From Bordetella ansorpii (GTDB taxonomy: Bacteria; Pseudomonadota; Gammaproteobacteria; Burkholderiales; Burkholderiaceae_B), in the NCBI RefSeq assembly GCF_900078315.1, contig NZ_FKBS01000006.1:124001-188000 (forward strand): a stretch of DNA of 64,000 bases. The letters are read 5' to 3'. Below are positions 63,274 to 64,000 of this stretch, in pieces. A model generated the notes under the pieces. The model did no database searches, was not told where the DNA came from, and was given only the letters and a program-made list of their open reading frames with translations. A program made the position numbers and the translations under genes. The first letter of the stretch is position 1. Each line of letters opens with the position of its first letter.

Positions 63274-64000
63274 GTGCGCCGCGGTTGGATTCTGTTCGCC
63301 GCGCCCGCCGCGGCGCTGTTCCTGGCGTTCTGGCTGCTGCCGATGGCCGGCCTGGCGCTGGCCGGCGGCCGCACGGTCGATGGCCATTCGGCCTACGTCA
63401 CGGTGCTGACCAGCCCGCGTTATTGGCGCAGCCTGTTCAACACCGCGGCGCTGTCCCTGGGCGCGACGCTGGCCACGTTGCTGGTGTCGCTGCCCGTGGG
63501 CCGCTTCCTGGCCTGGCATCGCCAGTTTCCCGGGCGCCGCGTGCTGCTGGCCCTGCTGGCGTTTCCGCTGGCGTTTCCCGGCGTGGTGGTCGGTTTCCTC
63601 ATCATCCTGCTGGCGGGCCGCCAGGGCGTGTTCGGCGCCATGTCCGAATGGCTCGGCGCCGAGTCCGTGGTGTTCGCCTACGGCATGGGCGGCCTGTTCC
63701 TGGGGTATCTGTATTTCTCGTTGCCGCGCACCATCGGCATGGTGTCGGCCGCCGCCGAGCAGATCGATATCAGCCTGCTGGAGGCCGCGCGTACGCTGGG
63801 CGCGTCGCCGTGGCGCCGCTTCGTCGACGTCGAACTGCCCGCGCTGTCGCCCGCGCTGATCGGCGCCGGCGCGATGAGCTTCGCCACCAGCATGGGCGCG
63901 TTCGGCACGGTGTTCACGCTGGGCACGCGCATCGACGTGCTGCCGCTGACCATCTACAACGAGTTCACCAACTACGCCAACATCCCCGTGGCCGCAGCCC
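63274..64000 (+). CDS. ABC transporter permease, partial
   Basis: The open frame continues past the right edge; about 242 codons are visible. It begins most plausibly at GTG 63274 (protein start MRRGWILFAAPAAALFLAFW). The upstream in-frame stop is at 63220 and there is no clear Shine-Dalgarno, so the start is tentative. Several membrane helices are visible, and the EAA-type coupling loop reads ISLLEAARTLGASPWRRFVD. It is the first permease of the importer whose binding protein lies 56 bp upstream; ATPase and second permease should follow outside the window. Confidence 0.88.
   Translation, partial: MRRGWILFAAPAAALFLAFWLLPMAGLALAGGRTVDGHSAYVTVLTSPRYWRSLFNTAALSLGATLATLLVSLPVGRFLAWHRQFPGRRVLLALLAFPLAFPGVVVGFLIILLAGRQGVFGAMSEWLGAESVVFAYGMGGLFLGYLYFSLPRTIGMVSAAAEQIDISLLEAARTLGASPWRRFVDVELPALSPALIGAGAMSFATSMGAFGTVFTLGTRIDVLPLTIYNEFTNYANIPVAAA

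Overview
The window is high-GC DNA with dense, short-spaced genes. It is typical of a betaproteobacterium of the Alcaligenaceae (Bordetella/Achromobacter type). Three things point there: the chromosomal block yidC-yidD-rnpA-rpmH / dnaA-dnaN-gyrB at the left end, three orphan Bug-type (TctC) solute-binding proteins, and many LysR-regulated catabolic units for organic acids, amides and amines. The assignment is an inference from protein sequence and gene content; no 16S gene is present. I see no tRNA, rRNA, CRISPR array, insertion sequence or prophage.

Layout. 1-6782: core replication and translation block. yidC (5' part), yidD, rnpA and rpmH run leftward; dnaA, dnaN and gyrB run rightward. 6814-8603: an AT-rich orphan coiled-coil membrane protein and a self-inhibited Fic protein, which looks like a small accessory insertion. 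8630-16492: leftward RraA-like gene, Bug protein, acyl-CoA synthetase and a pair of acyl-CoA dehydrogenases, with a divergent LysR. 16538-19589: amidase, acylphosphatase, FMN-dependent 2-hydroxyacid dehydrogenase. 19658-25514: LysR divergent from a Bug protein plus hydantoinase/oxoprolinase A and B. 25542-34778: GntR regulator divergent from a nine-gene unit made of a polyamine/opine-type ABC importer, a multi-subunit flavin/iron-sulfur amine dehydrogenase, a second flavin oxidase and a RidA protein. A striking double palindrome lies between them. 35020-39997: Bug protein, UxaA/GarD-type sugar-acid dehydratase, DapA-family lyase/dehydratase, LysR.

40131-46039: leftward BMP-type nucleoside/nucleobase ABC importer with cytosine deaminase. 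46351-49481: DedA-rhodanese fusion, ketopantoate reductase-like protein, flavin reductase-like protein and nucleoside deoxyribosyltransferase. 49509-54452: TetR and a divergent three-part EmrAB-type efflux system whose intergenic region shows promoter and operator pairs. 54512-55460: ribB behind an FMN riboswitch. 55583-57121: SET-domain methyltransferase and bestrophin-like channel. 57122-59509: Lrp regulator divergent from a lone acetolactate synthase catalytic subunit. 59615-64000: amidase, LacI-type regulator with its own palindrome, and the start of a Fe3+/phosphonate-type ABC importer cut by the window edge.

Most accessory units share one design: a local regulator, a periplasmic binding protein or importer, and one or two enzymes, with a sharp hairpin at the convergent ends. 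The most attractive candidate for an under-described system is the GntR-controlled amine/imino-acid oxidation operon (26430-34863).
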